From the NCBI GenBank assembly GCA_030835125.1, contig JAUQWM010000069.1, positions 41,373-105,372 of the forward strand: DNA of 64,000 bases. Reading direction: 5' to 3'. Each line of letters starts with the position of its first letter. Within the stretch, counting starts at the first letter, position 1. This stretch comes from Gemmatimonadaceae bacterium. Lineage in GTDB: Bacteria > Gemmatimonadota > Gemmatimonadetes > Gemmatimonadales > Gemmatimonadaceae. Below the pieces are notes generated by a model. The model had not been told where the DNA came from and made no database searches. It was given only the letters and a program-made list of their open reading frames with translations. Position numbers and translations under genes: made by a program. Of the stretch, positions 34,605 through 42,615 are shown piece after piece.

Positions 34605-35152
34605 TGCGAGCTCTCCTTGTTGGGAACGACCAGCGCCAGCGTTTCCTGGCGGCTGAAGCCGAACTCTTCGATGGTGAAGGTGATGGCCTTGGCGGCGATC
34701 TTCGCGACGCGCATGCGACCTAACGACTCACCGACGCGCACGCGGTACTGTTCCTTGGTGCCCAGGTCGCGCAGGACGGCCACGGACCCGCCCTGCGGGT
34801 CGTAGGCGATCGACGTGACCCGCAGGTCGCTGATCAGCGGGCGCAGCTCGCCGGTCGCCATGAGCGACACGAACGGGTCGCGACGGCCGCTCTTTTCATA
34901 GCGGAACGCCTCGCGCTGGAACGACGCGGTGTCGCGCGGGGCGACGGTCGAACCGGCCGACGCCTGCGTCACCGCGGCGTCGCGGCCGGAATCCGCCGCC
35001 GGCGCCTCGGCGGTCATCCGCCGGGTGTGCTCGTTCGTGGCGTCGACGGCCTTCTGGGCCATCGCCTTCGGCTTCGTGATCGGCGAGGACTGCGCGGGCG
35101 CCACCCCGGCGCCCAGCAGCGAGAGCGCCGCCACCAGTGTCAACGTCTTCAT
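34601..35152 (-). CDS. pilP: Type IV pilus assembly protein PilP
   Basis: The 183-residue protein has a cleavable signal (LVAALSLLGAGVAPAQS), a disordered region (about 25-90) and the PilP domain with YEKSGRRDPFVSLM, LRVTSIAYDPQGGSVAVLRDL and YRVRVGESLGRMRVAKI. PilP links the PilMNO inner-membrane platform to PilQ in the periplasm. Most PilP proteins are lipoproteins; no lipobox cysteine is seen here. Overlaps both neighbours by ATGA. Confidence 0.88.
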   Translation of the reverse strand: MKTLTLVAALSLLGAGVAPAQSSPITKPKAMAQKAVDATNEHTRRMTAEAPAADSGRDAAVTQASAGSTVAPRDTASFQREAFRYEKSGRRDPFVSLMATGELRPLISDLRVTSIAYDPQGGSVAVLRDLGTKEQYRVRVGESLGRMRVAKIAAKAITFTIEEFGFSRQETLALVVPNKESSQ

Positions 35153-35763
35153 GACTTGCCCCCCTGCGCGGCAGGCGCGGTCCGGATCACATAGGTCTGG
35201 ATCTCGAACTTGGACTCGATGGCGGCCGTGCCGGCCGGCGCCATCTTCACGGCGTTGGCGTTGCGATTGCCCGACAGCGCCAGCGACAGGTTCACCGGCG
35301 CGACGATCCGCGTCAGCGAGCCGACATTGGTGAGGAACTCGCCGAGCGCGTGGTAGCCGCCCGTGATCGAGACCTTGTAGCGGTAGGTGTCGAACTGGTC
35401 GCCCTGCACCACCGGCTGGGGCTCGACACTGGAGATGTCGAGTCCTTCGCGGCGCGCGGCGGTCGAGACCTGCTCGAGCAGCGACGGCAGCTCGTTCCCC
35501 GTGGGCACGAGCTGGCGCATCACCTCGAGGTCGCGCGTGAAGCGCTCGGCCTCGGCCTGGAGGTCGGCCTCGGTGCCCTGCGCCACGCGGGCGCGGGCCA
35601 CGGCGTTGCGGGCCTCGAGGGTGTCCAGGCGCGTCGTGAGCTCGACGAGCTCGGTGCGCTTGGGCAGGTAGACGAAATTGGCGTAGAGGCCCGCGAGGGC
35701 GACGGCGAGCACGGTCGCCAGCACCATCTTCTGGTTGCGCGGGTCCTTCGTGAGCAGGGCCAC
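35149..35763 (-). CDS. pilO: Type IV pilus assembly protein PilO
   Basis: The 204-residue protein has one membrane helix (KMVLATVLAVALAGLYANFVY), a periplasmic coiled coil (ELTTRLDTLEARNAVARARV) and the ferredoxin-like domain (LEQVSTAARREGLDISSVEPQP, YKVSITGGYHALGEFLTNVGSL). It forms a heterodimer with PilN and contacts PilP. It ends in a four-base overlap with pilP and starts two bases after pilN. Confidence 0.9.
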   Translation of the reverse strand: MALLTKDPRNQKMVLATVLAVALAGLYANFVYLPKRTELVELTTRLDTLEARNAVARARVAQGTEADLQAEAERFTRDLEVMRQLVPTGNELPSLLEQVSTAARREGLDISSVEPQPVVQGDQFDTYRYKVSITGGYHALGEFLTNVGSLTRIVAPVNLSLALSGNRNANAVKMAPAGTAAIESKFEIQTYVIRTAPAAQGGKS

Positions 35764-35765
35764 GG

Positions 35766-36488
35766 TTACCTCACCGAGAGCGAAACGGGAGCGGTCATGA
35801 TCACGGAGCTGTCGGGGCGCTCGTACTGCGCCTCGAGCGTGAATTCCGTGACTTCCTTGCCATCGACCAGCGCCATCTCCGAGCGCGCGAGCTGCACGTT
35901 CTGGATGAAGGGCGAAGACTCGAGGAGCTTCATGAAGCGGGTGAGCGCCTGGATGTCGACGGTGTTGCCGACGAGCCGGAAGCGCGCGGGTTCGGGGGCG
36001 GGGGCCGGGCCCTGCGCCTTGGCGGCGGAGTCCGCGGCTGCGGGCGGCGCCGACTGGGGTGCGACCTGGGAGACGGCCACCGCGAGCGACTTGAGCCAGG
36101 TGTAGGGCGGCAGCGCGCGGCTGACCTCGTCCATGACGTGCGGCCAGACGAACCGGTCGGAGTCGATGGAGCGGATGACCTCGAGCTGGCGCTGCACCGA
36201 GTCCCGCTTCGCCTCGGCCGAGCGGCGCTGGCGCAGCACGGCGGCAAAGCGGGACGAGTCGGCGACCGCCCGCTCCTCGCGCGAGGCGAGGGTCGACGTG
36301 GTGGAAGCCTGGGTCAGGTGCATGCCGGCGACGGTCCCGACGGCCAGCAGCACGCTGGCGACGGCCGCGATCAGGAACGGGTCCTTGATGGACGACTGCG
36401 CGTCGCCGACGACGCCGGCCAGCGAGAAGCCGGCACCGCGTCCCTTGGCCTTCCGGGCGGCGCCCGGCAGGAGGTTGATTTCGATCAT
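35766..36488 (-). CDS. pilN: Type IV pilus assembly protein PilN
   Basis: The 240-residue protein opens with MIEINLLPGAARKAK, the cytoplasmic PilM-binding peptide of PilN. A membrane helix (LIAAVASVLLAVGTVAGMHL), coiled coil (SSRFAAVLRQRRSAEAKRDS) and a periplasmic ferredoxin-like domain (LPPYTWLKSLAVAV to FTLEAQYERPD) follow. An alanine- and proline-rich insertion (APPAAADSAAKAQGPAPAPE) interrupts the domain. It works with PilM and PilO in the inner-membrane alignment complex. Confidence 0.92.
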   Translation of the reverse strand: MIEINLLPGAARKAKGRGAGFSLAGVVGDAQSSIKDPFLIAAVASVLLAVGTVAGMHLTQASTTSTLASREERAVADSSRFAAVLRQRRSAEAKRDSVQRQLEVIRSIDSDRFVWPHVMDEVSRALPPYTWLKSLAVAVSQVAPQSAPPAAADSAAKAQGPAPAPEPARFRLVGNTVDIQALTRFMKLLESSPFIQNVQLARSEMALVDGKEVTEFTLEAQYERPDSSVIMTAPVSLSVR

Positions 36489-36512
36489 CGTTAGGTCTGT
36501 CGGCGAGGGACG

Positions 36513-37556
36513 TCAGGCAGCCTTGCGGAGCGCAAGGCCGATGGGGAGCATGAGCAGGGGCGCGATCTCGTCGGTCACCAGGCCGTCGAGGGCGCCTTCA
36601 CGGACGCGGATGTTGGCGAGCGGGTTGGCCAGCTCCACGGGCACGCGCAACCGGCGGCCGAGGGCCTCGGCGAGGCCCGGCACCCTGGCGCCGCCCCCGC
36701 AGAGGAAGACCGACCGCATCTGGCTGGCCGAGCGCGACGACGACGCCAGGAAGGCGGCGGCGCGCTCGATGCCGACGGCGATTTCCTCGCCCCGGCCCTC
36801 GATCACCGCGTCGAGGTGCGGCGACCGGTCGTAGCCCTGGAGCAGCGCTTCGGCCTCGTCGGCCCCGAGGCCGCGCTCGCGCTGCAGGTCCTCGCGGAAG
36901 CGGCGCGTCCCCACCGTGATGTCCCGGGTGAGGATCGGGACGCCGTCGTCGAGGATGTTGATGTTGGTGACTTCGTGGCCGACGTTGATCAGGCCGACGA
37001 CGCCGCTCATCGCGTCCGGGTGGTTGACCTCGAAGGCGTTGTGGAGCGCAAAGGCATCCACGTCCACCATTGCCGCCCGGGCGCCCGCATCCGACAGCAA
37101 CCGGATCTTCGACTCGATCAGCTCGCGCTTCGCGGCGACGAGGAGGACGCTCATGTCGACGCCGCTGCCCTCGGGATCGAGGATCTGGAAGTCCAGCTCC
37201 ACCGACTCCATGTCGAACGGCACGTGCTGCTCGGCTTCCCACCGCATCAGCTCGCGCGCCTGCTGTTCCTTGACGCGCTCGATCTGGATCTTCTTGATGA
37301 TCACGTCGCGGCCGCCGACGGCGGTGACGACGTCACGGGACTTGAGGCCGCACTGCTCGAGCGCCATGCGGATCGCGTCCGTCACGATGCCGGGGTCCAT
37401 GACCTCGCCCTCGACGATGGCATCCGCGAGGAGCGGCGTGACGACCACACGGGCCAGCTCGGGCTCGCCGCGGCTGTGGTCGATGACCGCGACCTTGATG
37501 AGTCCTGATCCGACGTCGAGCCCGATCGTCGACTTCCTGCGACCGAAGAGCGCCAT
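36513..37556 (-). CDS. pilM: Type IV pilus actin-like ATPase PilM
   Basis: From the ATG at 37,556 the protein has 347 residues and begins ALFGRRKSTIGLDVGSGLIKVAV, the phosphate-1 motif of the actin/FtsA fold. Later VVGLINVGHEVTNINIL (phosphate 2) and VFLCGGGARVPGLAEAL (adenosine motif) complete the ATP site. It sits on the cytoplasmic face and binds the N-terminus of PilN. It is the first gene of pilMNOPQ; a 398-base gap separates it from the upstream minor pilin genes. Confidence 0.95.
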   Translation of the reverse strand: MALFGRRKSTIGLDVGSGLIKVAVIDHSRGEPELARVVVTPLLADAIVEGEVMDPGIVTDAIRMALEQCGLKSRDVVTAVGGRDVIIKKIQIERVKEQQARELMRWEAEQHVPFDMESVELDFQILDPEGSGVDMSVLLVAAKRELIESKIRLLSDAGARAAMVDVDAFALHNAFEVNHPDAMSGVVGLINVGHEVTNINILDDGVPILTRDITVGTRRFREDLQRERGLGADEAEALLQGYDRSPHLDAVIEGRGEEIAVGIERAAAFLASSSRSASQMRSVFLCGGGARVPGLAEALGRRLRVPVELANPLANIRVREGALDGLVTDEIAPLLMLPIGLALRKAA

Positions 37557-37954
37557 AACGAGTTGGTCCAGTTGCGAGTGTCCCGGTGCCTGGGGCCGCA
37601 TGGTGCGGGACCCGGCGTGAACGTGCGGACTGCGATCCTGCGGGGAACGTCGCGGCTGTGAAACCGCTCCGCCCGGCGCGGTGATCAGCGTTGGCCTCCG
37701 ATGACCCGTCGCGCTCCTGCGGCTCCTTCAGCCTGCATGGCGCGCGACCGCTGTCATCGCTCGGTCGATGCTGCCCAATACACGACCGCCCCGGAGGGGG
37801 AGTAACAGCAGATTGCATCGCATGTTGCGCTTTTCGGCGGAGGTGAGCGGGGTCACTCGCGATGCGTGACCACGGGTGGCGACCGTCGTCACTTTCATGC
37901 CGGAAACACCGGCCCGACCGCGCGAGGCGCCTTGGGAACGCGCCCTGCGCACGG
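37557..37954. other. 398-base gap upstream of pilM
   Basis: No reading frame here has coding character. The region is a little less GC-rich near 37,790-37,860. It probably carries the pilM promoter, but I see no convincing -35/-10 or -24/-12 pair. Confidence 0.4.
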
Positions 37955-39088
37955 TCAGCCGAGTTCCGCCCACCAGCGCTGCAGCACGCGCGCCGGTGAC
38001 GCGACGCCCAGCCTCGCGCGGCGCAACCGGCACGACGAGCGCCGCACCATGCCGCCGTCGCCGATGTGGCTGTGATCCGCCGAGCCGGCCCGCGCATCAC
38101 CGGCCAGCGCAGCCCCGAGGATGGTGCCGCCGCCGCTGCCGGTCACGATGTCGTCCTGCGCGACCACCAGTCCCGCGAAGACCGCGCCCTGCTCGAGCAC
38201 CACGTCGCCACCCGCGATGATGATGCCCTGCCCGATCCCGCCGCGAATGGTGATGTCGCCGGGCGCGCTGATGACCGGCATCCGGTTCGCGCACGCCCCG
38301 GTGCCGCCGGGATCTCCCCAGTTGGACGGCGAGATGGCGTCGCACGTGGCGCCGGCAACCACGGGGCCCGGTGTCACGACCGCGCCCGCACCCAGGACGA
38401 TGTCGGGCGCGAGCGCCGCGCGCAGGGACGCCACGCGGGCTGCGACGGTGCTGTCCGCGAGCCGCGCCGGCGTTCCCGTTATGCGGAGGCCCGCCGCGCC
38501 GCAGGTGCCGTCGCAGGTGCGCGTCGTGTCCGGCGAGGCGACGCCGGCGATGGACGCCGCGCCCGGGCCGCAGGTCGTCGCCAGTTCCACGCTGTCCGCG
38601 CCGGCCACGATGCCGCTGCCCGACACCCGGGCGCTGTCGGCCACCGCCAGCGCGGCCACCACGGGGTCGGCCGCCAGGTCCAGGCGGAACGTGGCGCCAA
38701 CAGTGCGCCGCGCCATGCGGCGCGCGATGGTGCCGCCAGCCGTGCCCTCGCTGACGGCCCACCAGGTCGTGGCGCCAGTGCGCGTCAGGCGCACGCGCGC
38801 CGTCCCGCCGCGCACGGCATGCACGAACGGTCCCAGCGACTGTCCGACCGGGATCCCGACGTTCCACGCCGGATCCCAGTCCCGCAGGACGGCGGCGGCG
38901 CCATACTCCGCGGCCTCCAGGGCCACACGCTGGGCGAGGGTCCCGACCGCGACGCCGGCTTCGCGCGCCGTCGCGAAGGCACTCCCGGCGATGAACAGGG
39001 TGATGACCGCCACCACGAACACCGCGGCGGGCAACGCCAGTCCCGGTCGCGCCGGCGACGGCACTCGTGTCGACGGGTGGCGGGTCAT
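37955..39088 (-). CDS. PilX-like minor pilus protein with repetitive C-terminal domain
   Basis: The ATG at 39,088 gives 377 residues. After a short basic start, a single long hydrophobic helix (GLALPAAVFVVAVITLFIAGS) resembles the N-terminal helix of PilX-type proteins. The middle is variable. Residues about 290-345 (APGDITIRGGIGQGIIIAGG, then LEQGAVFAGLVVAQDDI and GGGTILGAALAGDA) form short hydrophobic repeats like a right-handed beta-helix. PilX proteins help pilus assembly and aggregation in other species. Overlaps pilW-like gene by ATGA. Confidence 0.65.
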   Translation of the reverse strand: MTRHPSTRVPSPARPGLALPAAVFVVAVITLFIAGSAFATAREAGVAVGTLAQRVALEAAEYGAAAVLRDWDPAWNVGIPVGQSLGPFVHAVRGGTARVRLTRTGATTWWAVSEGTAGGTIARRMARRTVGATFRLDLAADPVVAALAVADSARVSGSGIVAGADSVELATTCGPGAASIAGVASPDTTRTCDGTCGAAGLRITGTPARLADSTVAARVASLRAALAPDIVLGAGAVVTPGPVVAGATCDAISPSNWGDPGGTGACANRMPVISAPGDITIRGGIGQGIIIAGGDVVLEQGAVFAGLVVAQDDIVTGSGGGTILGAALAGDARAGSADHSHIGDGGMVRRSSCRLRRARLGVASPARVLQRWWAELG

Positions 39089-40014
39089 CGGGTGTTGTTC
39101 CTCAGGCCGATCAGCGAGTGGAGCGAATCGGCGCGGAGGCCGTGCGGAAGCCCATCCATCCGCACCGTCCGCGAGGTGACCGTGCGGGTCGCGATCGACA
39201 CCATGACCGGAGCGGCGCCGCCCGGGAACAGGACGGCCGCGCCTGACGAGTCGAGCGCCTGCAGGGCGATGCCACTGGCCGGCGGCGCCGAGCGGTTGTA
39301 CGGCAGGTAGGGCCCGGCCACAGGCTGGATGGTGATCCACCCTGCGGCCGGCTGCACCTCGGCGTAGCCCAGCCAGGACTCGCCCGTGCCCCCGCGATAG
39401 AGCGCGAAGCGAGCGACTCTCGTCAGGCGGACCGGCGCGCCCGTGACGGCTGTGGTGGGTGGCGACCCCGAGACCGCCAGGCGCCAGGCCGGGCGCGCGG
39501 CGTCGAGGACCGGGTCGACCAGTGGACTTCCCGCACATCGGCCGGCGGCCAGCGTCGCGGACGTGACCTGCAACGCCGCCCACGCATCGTCCGCCGCGGC
39601 GTCGGTGGGTCCCTCGTCGAGGAGCCAGGCGGTGTCGCCAGCCTGTGGCCACGTGGCGAAGGCGCCGAGTCGCTGGCCGGCGGCGATGGAATCGGGCGCC
39701 AGGTCAAGCGCGCCGCCGGCGAGGCCGCAGACGACCCCACTGCCGACCTGGAGGCGGAAGACGATGGCGGAATCGGCAAGCCGCGCGATGTCTCCCCCGG
39801 TCGCGGAGATCCCGCGCAGCGACACCGCGAGCGCCTCATGGGCGGCGGCATGTTGGCCCCGCGCCTCGAGGACGGCCATGACCCCGGCGTGGAACCGTGC
39901 CTGGCGGTCGAGTGCGCGGAGCGTGGCCGCGCCCACGAGGCCGAAGAGCACCAGGGCGACCAGGAGCTCGGGCAGCGACGTCCCGGCGCGACGCCGGCGC
40001 TCCGCGGGCGACAT
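39085..40014 (-). CDS. PilW-like minor pilin
   Basis: The ATG at 40,014 gives 309 residues beginning SPAERRRRAGTSLPELLVALVLFGLVGA. This is a class III leader: basic head, cleavage after RAG, E5 in TSLPE, then a hydrophobic helix. A 15-base longer start (40,029) is possible and overlaps the upstream stop. The large C-terminal part with several cysteines and prolines fits a PilW-type tip or priming minor pilin. Two bases separate it from the upstream pilV-like gene. Confidence 0.75.
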   Translation of the reverse strand: MSPAERRRRAGTSLPELLVALVLFGLVGAATLRALDRQARFHAGVMAVLEARGQHAAAHEALAVSLRGISATGGDIARLADSAIVFRLQVGSGVVCGLAGGALDLAPDSIAAGQRLGAFATWPQAGDTAWLLDEGPTDAAADDAWAALQVTSATLAAGRCAGSPLVDPVLDAARPAWRLAVSGSPPTTAVTGAPVRLTRVARFALYRGGTGESWLGYAEVQPAAGWITIQPVAGPYLPYNRSAPPASGIALQALDSSGAAVLFPGGAAPVMVSIATRTVTSRTVRMDGLPHGLRADSLHSLIGLRNNTR

Positions 40015-40016
40015 GC

Positions 40017-40358
40017 CTAACGTTCGCATGGCAACAGGGCGTCGAGCGGCCACTGCCGGATCCCGCGCCGGCCGGGGACCTCCAGGGTCGCGTGTACCGC
40101 CACCGTCCGCGTGGCCGGGGACGCCGTCCAGCGCACGGTGGCCCGGCGGGTGGTGATCGTCCCGCTGGCGACCGTGGCGCAGGGGATGGCCCGCAGGGAG
40201 TCGACGACCCGCCCGGCGAGCAGGGCGGCCTCGGTGACCGCGCGCGCCTCGCCAGCCTGGATGGCGATGAAGGTGCCGCTCGACGCGAGGCCGAGGATGC
40301 CGACCGCGAGGACGAGGATGGCGACCAGGACTTCGGGAAGCGTGAACGCTCGTTGCAT
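40017..40358 (-). CDS. PilV-like minor pilin
   Basis: The 113-residue protein begins MQRAFTLPEVLVAILVLAVG: a very short class III leader cleaved before FTLPE, with E5, followed by the pilin helix. It is about the length of PilV/GspI minor pilins. The remainder has two possible disulfide cysteines (PCATVAS and LLPCER). Minor pilins prime pilus assembly at the inner membrane. Confidence 0.8.
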   Translation of the reverse strand: MQRAFTLPEVLVAILVLAVGILGLASSGTFIAIQAGEARAVTEAALLAGRVVDSLRAIPCATVASGTITTRRATVRWTASPATRTVAVHATLEVPGRRGIRQWPLDALLPCER

Positions 40359-40432
40359 GGCGCGAAGGTAGGGCGGCAGGCCTCCCGGGCCATCATCGTC
40401 CCAACGCAGCCGGTGTCATTTCACCGCACGCA

Positions 40433-40464
40433 GACGGGCGACGGCCTTCCGGCCGCCGCCCGTC
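40433..40464 (-). terminator. Hairpin after the small membrane protein
   Basis: On the minus strand GACGGGCGGCGGCC pairs with GGCCGTCGCCCGTC around a GGAA loop, with one mismatch. It begins 20 bases past the stop at 40,484 and is almost the same as the pilA terminator at 41,011-41,036. Confidence 0.65.
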
Positions 40465-40483
40465 GCGCACCCGCGCTGAGGCG

Positions 40484-40795
40484 CTAGCGGATGACGGTCG
40501 TGGAACCACCGCCGCCACCGCGCGCCGCCATGGCGACGAGCGCCACGACGACGATGACGGCCGCCGCGCCGAGTACGATCCACAGGGGATCCGTGTACCA
40601 CACGGTGGGCCCATCGTCATCGAGGTCGACGTCCACCTTGATGTCGCCGCCCTGCGGCTGGGCCGGCGGCGTCTGCTGCACCGCACTCGCAATGGCGAGC
40701 ATCGGCATGTCGACGGGTTGCGCGGATGCCGGGGCCTGCGTGAAGCCGATCAGCGCCAGCGCGGCCGCCGTCGTGACTATCGTCGGGAATCGCAT
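40484..40795 (-). CDS. Small secreted/membrane protein of unknown function
   Basis: The 103-residue protein starts at an ATG behind a strong ribosome site (GAGGGAGGAGACC). It has a signal peptide (IVTTAAALALIGFTQAPASA), an acidic middle (DIKVDVDLDDDGPTVW) and a C-terminal helix (PLWIVLGAAAVIVVVALVAMAAR) followed by GGGGGSTTVIR. It lies between pilA and the minor pilin genes and is flanked by hairpins, so it may be its own transcript. I do not recognise a family. Confidence 0.75.
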   Translation of the reverse strand: MRFPTIVTTAAALALIGFTQAPASAQPVDMPMLAIASAVQQTPPAQPQGGDIKVDVDLDDDGPTVWYTDPLWIVLGAAAVIVVVALVAMAARGGGGGSTTVIR

Positions 40796-41010
40796 GGTCT
40801 CCTCCCTCACGGTGTAGCCCGCACGGCGCCGCACGCGATGGCGGCGAAGGTTCACCTTGCCAGCGAGGCGCCGGTCTGCGGGGGTGTGAGCGTGGTACCG
40901 GGGGGAGGGGTCGGTGGGTCCGCGGGCCCGGGCGCACCCAGGCAGTCTCGACCTAACGAGACGGGCTCGACGCATGGACCCGGCGTGCCGGCACTCCCGG
41001 AAAAGCGGAA

Positions 41011-41036
41011 GGGCGACGGCCTTTCGGCCGCCGCCC
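41011..41036 (-). terminator. pilA terminator with GAAA tetraloop
   Basis: On the minus strand GGGCGGCGGCC pairs with GGCCGTCGCCC around GAAA (one T/G mismatch pair in the stem), then CTTCCGCTTTTCC follows. It starts 36 bases past the pilA stop, as expected for a highly expressed pilin gene. Confidence 0.7.
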
Positions 41037-41071
41037 GTTCCACCTCGAAGCTGTGGGAGGTCGCTACGAGG

Positions 41072-41479
41072 TTACTGACACTTCGGCTCGCCTTCGACCG
41101 TGGCCGGCGCAACCGCACCGACACCGACGAAGATCGCGCAGGTCTTGGTCGTGCCCGAGTGACCCGAGGTGGCGCTCCAGCCCGTGCCACCCGTCGCAGC
41201 CGCCGCCACCGTCACGCCAGCCGACGGGACGAAGCCGTTCACCGCCGCGGTCGTACCACCAACGTTCGACGCGGTCCCGGAGACGTAGATCTGGAAGTCA
41301 GCGAAGTAGGCCTCCTGCGTGGTCGCCATGTTGCGGAGGTCGGACTTCATCGACGCCAGGTACGCCTTCTCCTTCGTGTTCGCGAACTTCGGGATGGCGA
41401 TGGCCGCCAGGATGCCGATGATCACGACGACGATCAGGAGCTCGATGAGGGTGAAACCCTTGCGAATCGTGTTGCTCAT
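41072..41479 (-). CDS. pilA: Type IV major pilin
   Basis: From the ATG at 41,479 the prepilin has 135 residues: leader MSNTIRKG, then FTLIELLIVVVIIGILAAIA with E5 after cleavage. FANTKEKAYLASMKSDLRNM continues the long helix. The globular part is small and rich in Gly, Thr and Ala, with two cysteines (KTCAIF and EPKCQ) that could close a C-terminal loop. The ORF runs further upstream, but that part is non-coding. A candidate sigma-54 promoter lies upstream, and pilRS are encoded in the same cluster. Confidence 0.93.
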   Translation of the reverse strand: MSNTIRKGFTLIELLIVVVIIGILAAIAIPKFANTKEKAYLASMKSDLRNMATTQEAYFADFQIYVSGTASNVGGTTAAVNGFVPSAGVTVAAAATGGTGWSATSGHSGTTKTCAIFVGVGAVAPATVEGEPKCQ

Positions 41480-41805
41480 GCTGTGGTCTCCGTAGGTCCC
41501 AAGTGAGGTGGAAGTCGCCGTGGTGCCGGCGCCGCCTGCCGATAGGGCAACACGCGGACCAGAGCGGGAGGCACGAGCCAAGCGACCATTCCACAACCAC
41601 TTGGCTGTCTCACTCGACGGCGTCCGGGTCGCCTTGCTGCCCGTGAATTGCGACCCGTCTTGCAGTCTGCCACGACCCCATCCTGCGATCGCCGGCCCCT
41701 CTCCGTCCTGTGCCATCCCGCCCCGACATCCGGTGCGCAACGACCCGGGAACAGCCACCAGACGGGACGATCCGTGCCGGCGTAACACTCGTCAGGCACG
41801 CACAC
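41480..41805. other. Upstream region of pilA
   Basis: This 326-base region holds the sigma-54 candidate described above and a copy of the 10-mer CTCGTCAGGC at 41,788-41,797. No ORF with coding character. PilR binding sites would be expected around 41,600-41,700, but no clear repeat is visible. Confidence 0.5.
41545..41561 (-). promoter_or_regulatory. Candidate sigma-54 (-24/-12) promoter of pilA
   Basis: The minus strand reads TGGTCCGCGTGTTGCCC: GG and GC are separated by ten bases, as in the sigma-54 consensus. Transcription would start about 55 bases before the pilA ATG. pilA genes activated by PilR generally use sigma-54. Confidence 0.45.
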
Positions 41806-42615
41806 TCAGGGTGTGCGATTCCTCACCGGCCGGACCACGTTGAAGCGCACGATATGCCAGAAGGCGGCGATCCCGTCCTTCCAGCCGATCTTCTTGCCCT
41901 CGGCGTACGTGCGCCCCGAGTACGAGATGGGCACCTCCCAGATCCGGGCCTGCGCCTGCGACAGGCGCGCCGTCACCTCCGGCTCGAAGCCGAAGCGGTC
42001 CGCGGTGAGGACCAGCGAGCGCGCCAGGTCGCCGCGAATCGCCTTGTAGCACGTCTCCATGTCGGTGAGGTTCAGGTTCGTGAACATGTTGCTCACCATG
42101 GTGAGCAGCAGGTTCCCCAGCCGGTGCCAGAAGTACAGCACGCGATGCGAGCCCCCGAGGAAACGCGACCCGAACACCGCGTCGGCCTTGCCCTCGATGA
42201 TGGGGTCGAGCATCAGCGGCCAGTCGGCGGGATCGTACTCGAGGTCCGCGTCCTGCACGATCACGACGTTCCCCGTGCTGCGCGCGAGCGCGTCGCGGAT
42301 CGCGGCTCCCTTCCCCGCGTTGCGTTCCTTGTGCACGAGGATGTCGATCAGGCCCGCGGCGTGGAGCTTGTCCAGGATCGCCCGCGACCCGTCGGTCGAG
42401 CAGTCGTTCACGCAGATGATCTCGAGTCGCACCGGGACCGAGCGCACCTGCTCCAGGATCACGCGGAGGGTGCGTTCCTCGTTGTAGACGGGAATGAGGA
42501 CCGAGAGCCGGAGGTCGGCGCGCTCGATGGGCGTCCGCCCCCGCAACCGGGGGACGAGGGCCTCGATCGTCTCGGTGCTGAGGGGCGTGAGGGTCCGCTG
42601 CATATCGGCGGTCAT
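41806..42615 (-). CDS. Family 2 glycosyltransferase (polyprenyl-phosphate glycosyltransferase type)
   Basis: The 269-residue enzyme has the GT2 core: LSVLIPVYNEERTLRVILEQ, IICVNDCSTDGSRAIL (UDP-site aspartates), NAGKGAAIRDALARSTG and VVIVQDADLEYDPADWP (DxD-like). A late YKAIRGDLARSL and GRTYAEGKKIGWKDG fit the DPM1/ArnC-like subgroup, which load sugars on undecaprenyl phosphate. The two neighbouring GT-C genes could use such lipid-linked sugars. Overlaps the upstream GT-C gene by ATGA. Confidence 0.88.
   Translation of the reverse strand: MTADMQRTLTPLSTETIEALVPRLRGRTPIERADLRLSVLIPVYNEERTLRVILEQVRSVPVRLEIICVNDCSTDGSRAILDKLHAAGLIDILVHKERNAGKGAAIRDALARSTGNVVIVQDADLEYDPADWPLMLDPIIEGKADAVFGSRFLGGSHRVLYFWHRLGNLLLTMVSNMFTNLNLTDMETCYKAIRGDLARSLVLTADRFGFEPEVTARLSQAQARIWEVPISYSGRTYAEGKKIGWKDGIAAFWHIVRFNVVRPVRNRTP

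Noticed and set aside
32616..34805. 729-residue plus-strand open frame
   Set aside because: Antisense to pilQ and pilP; composition is an artefact of GC-rich codons.
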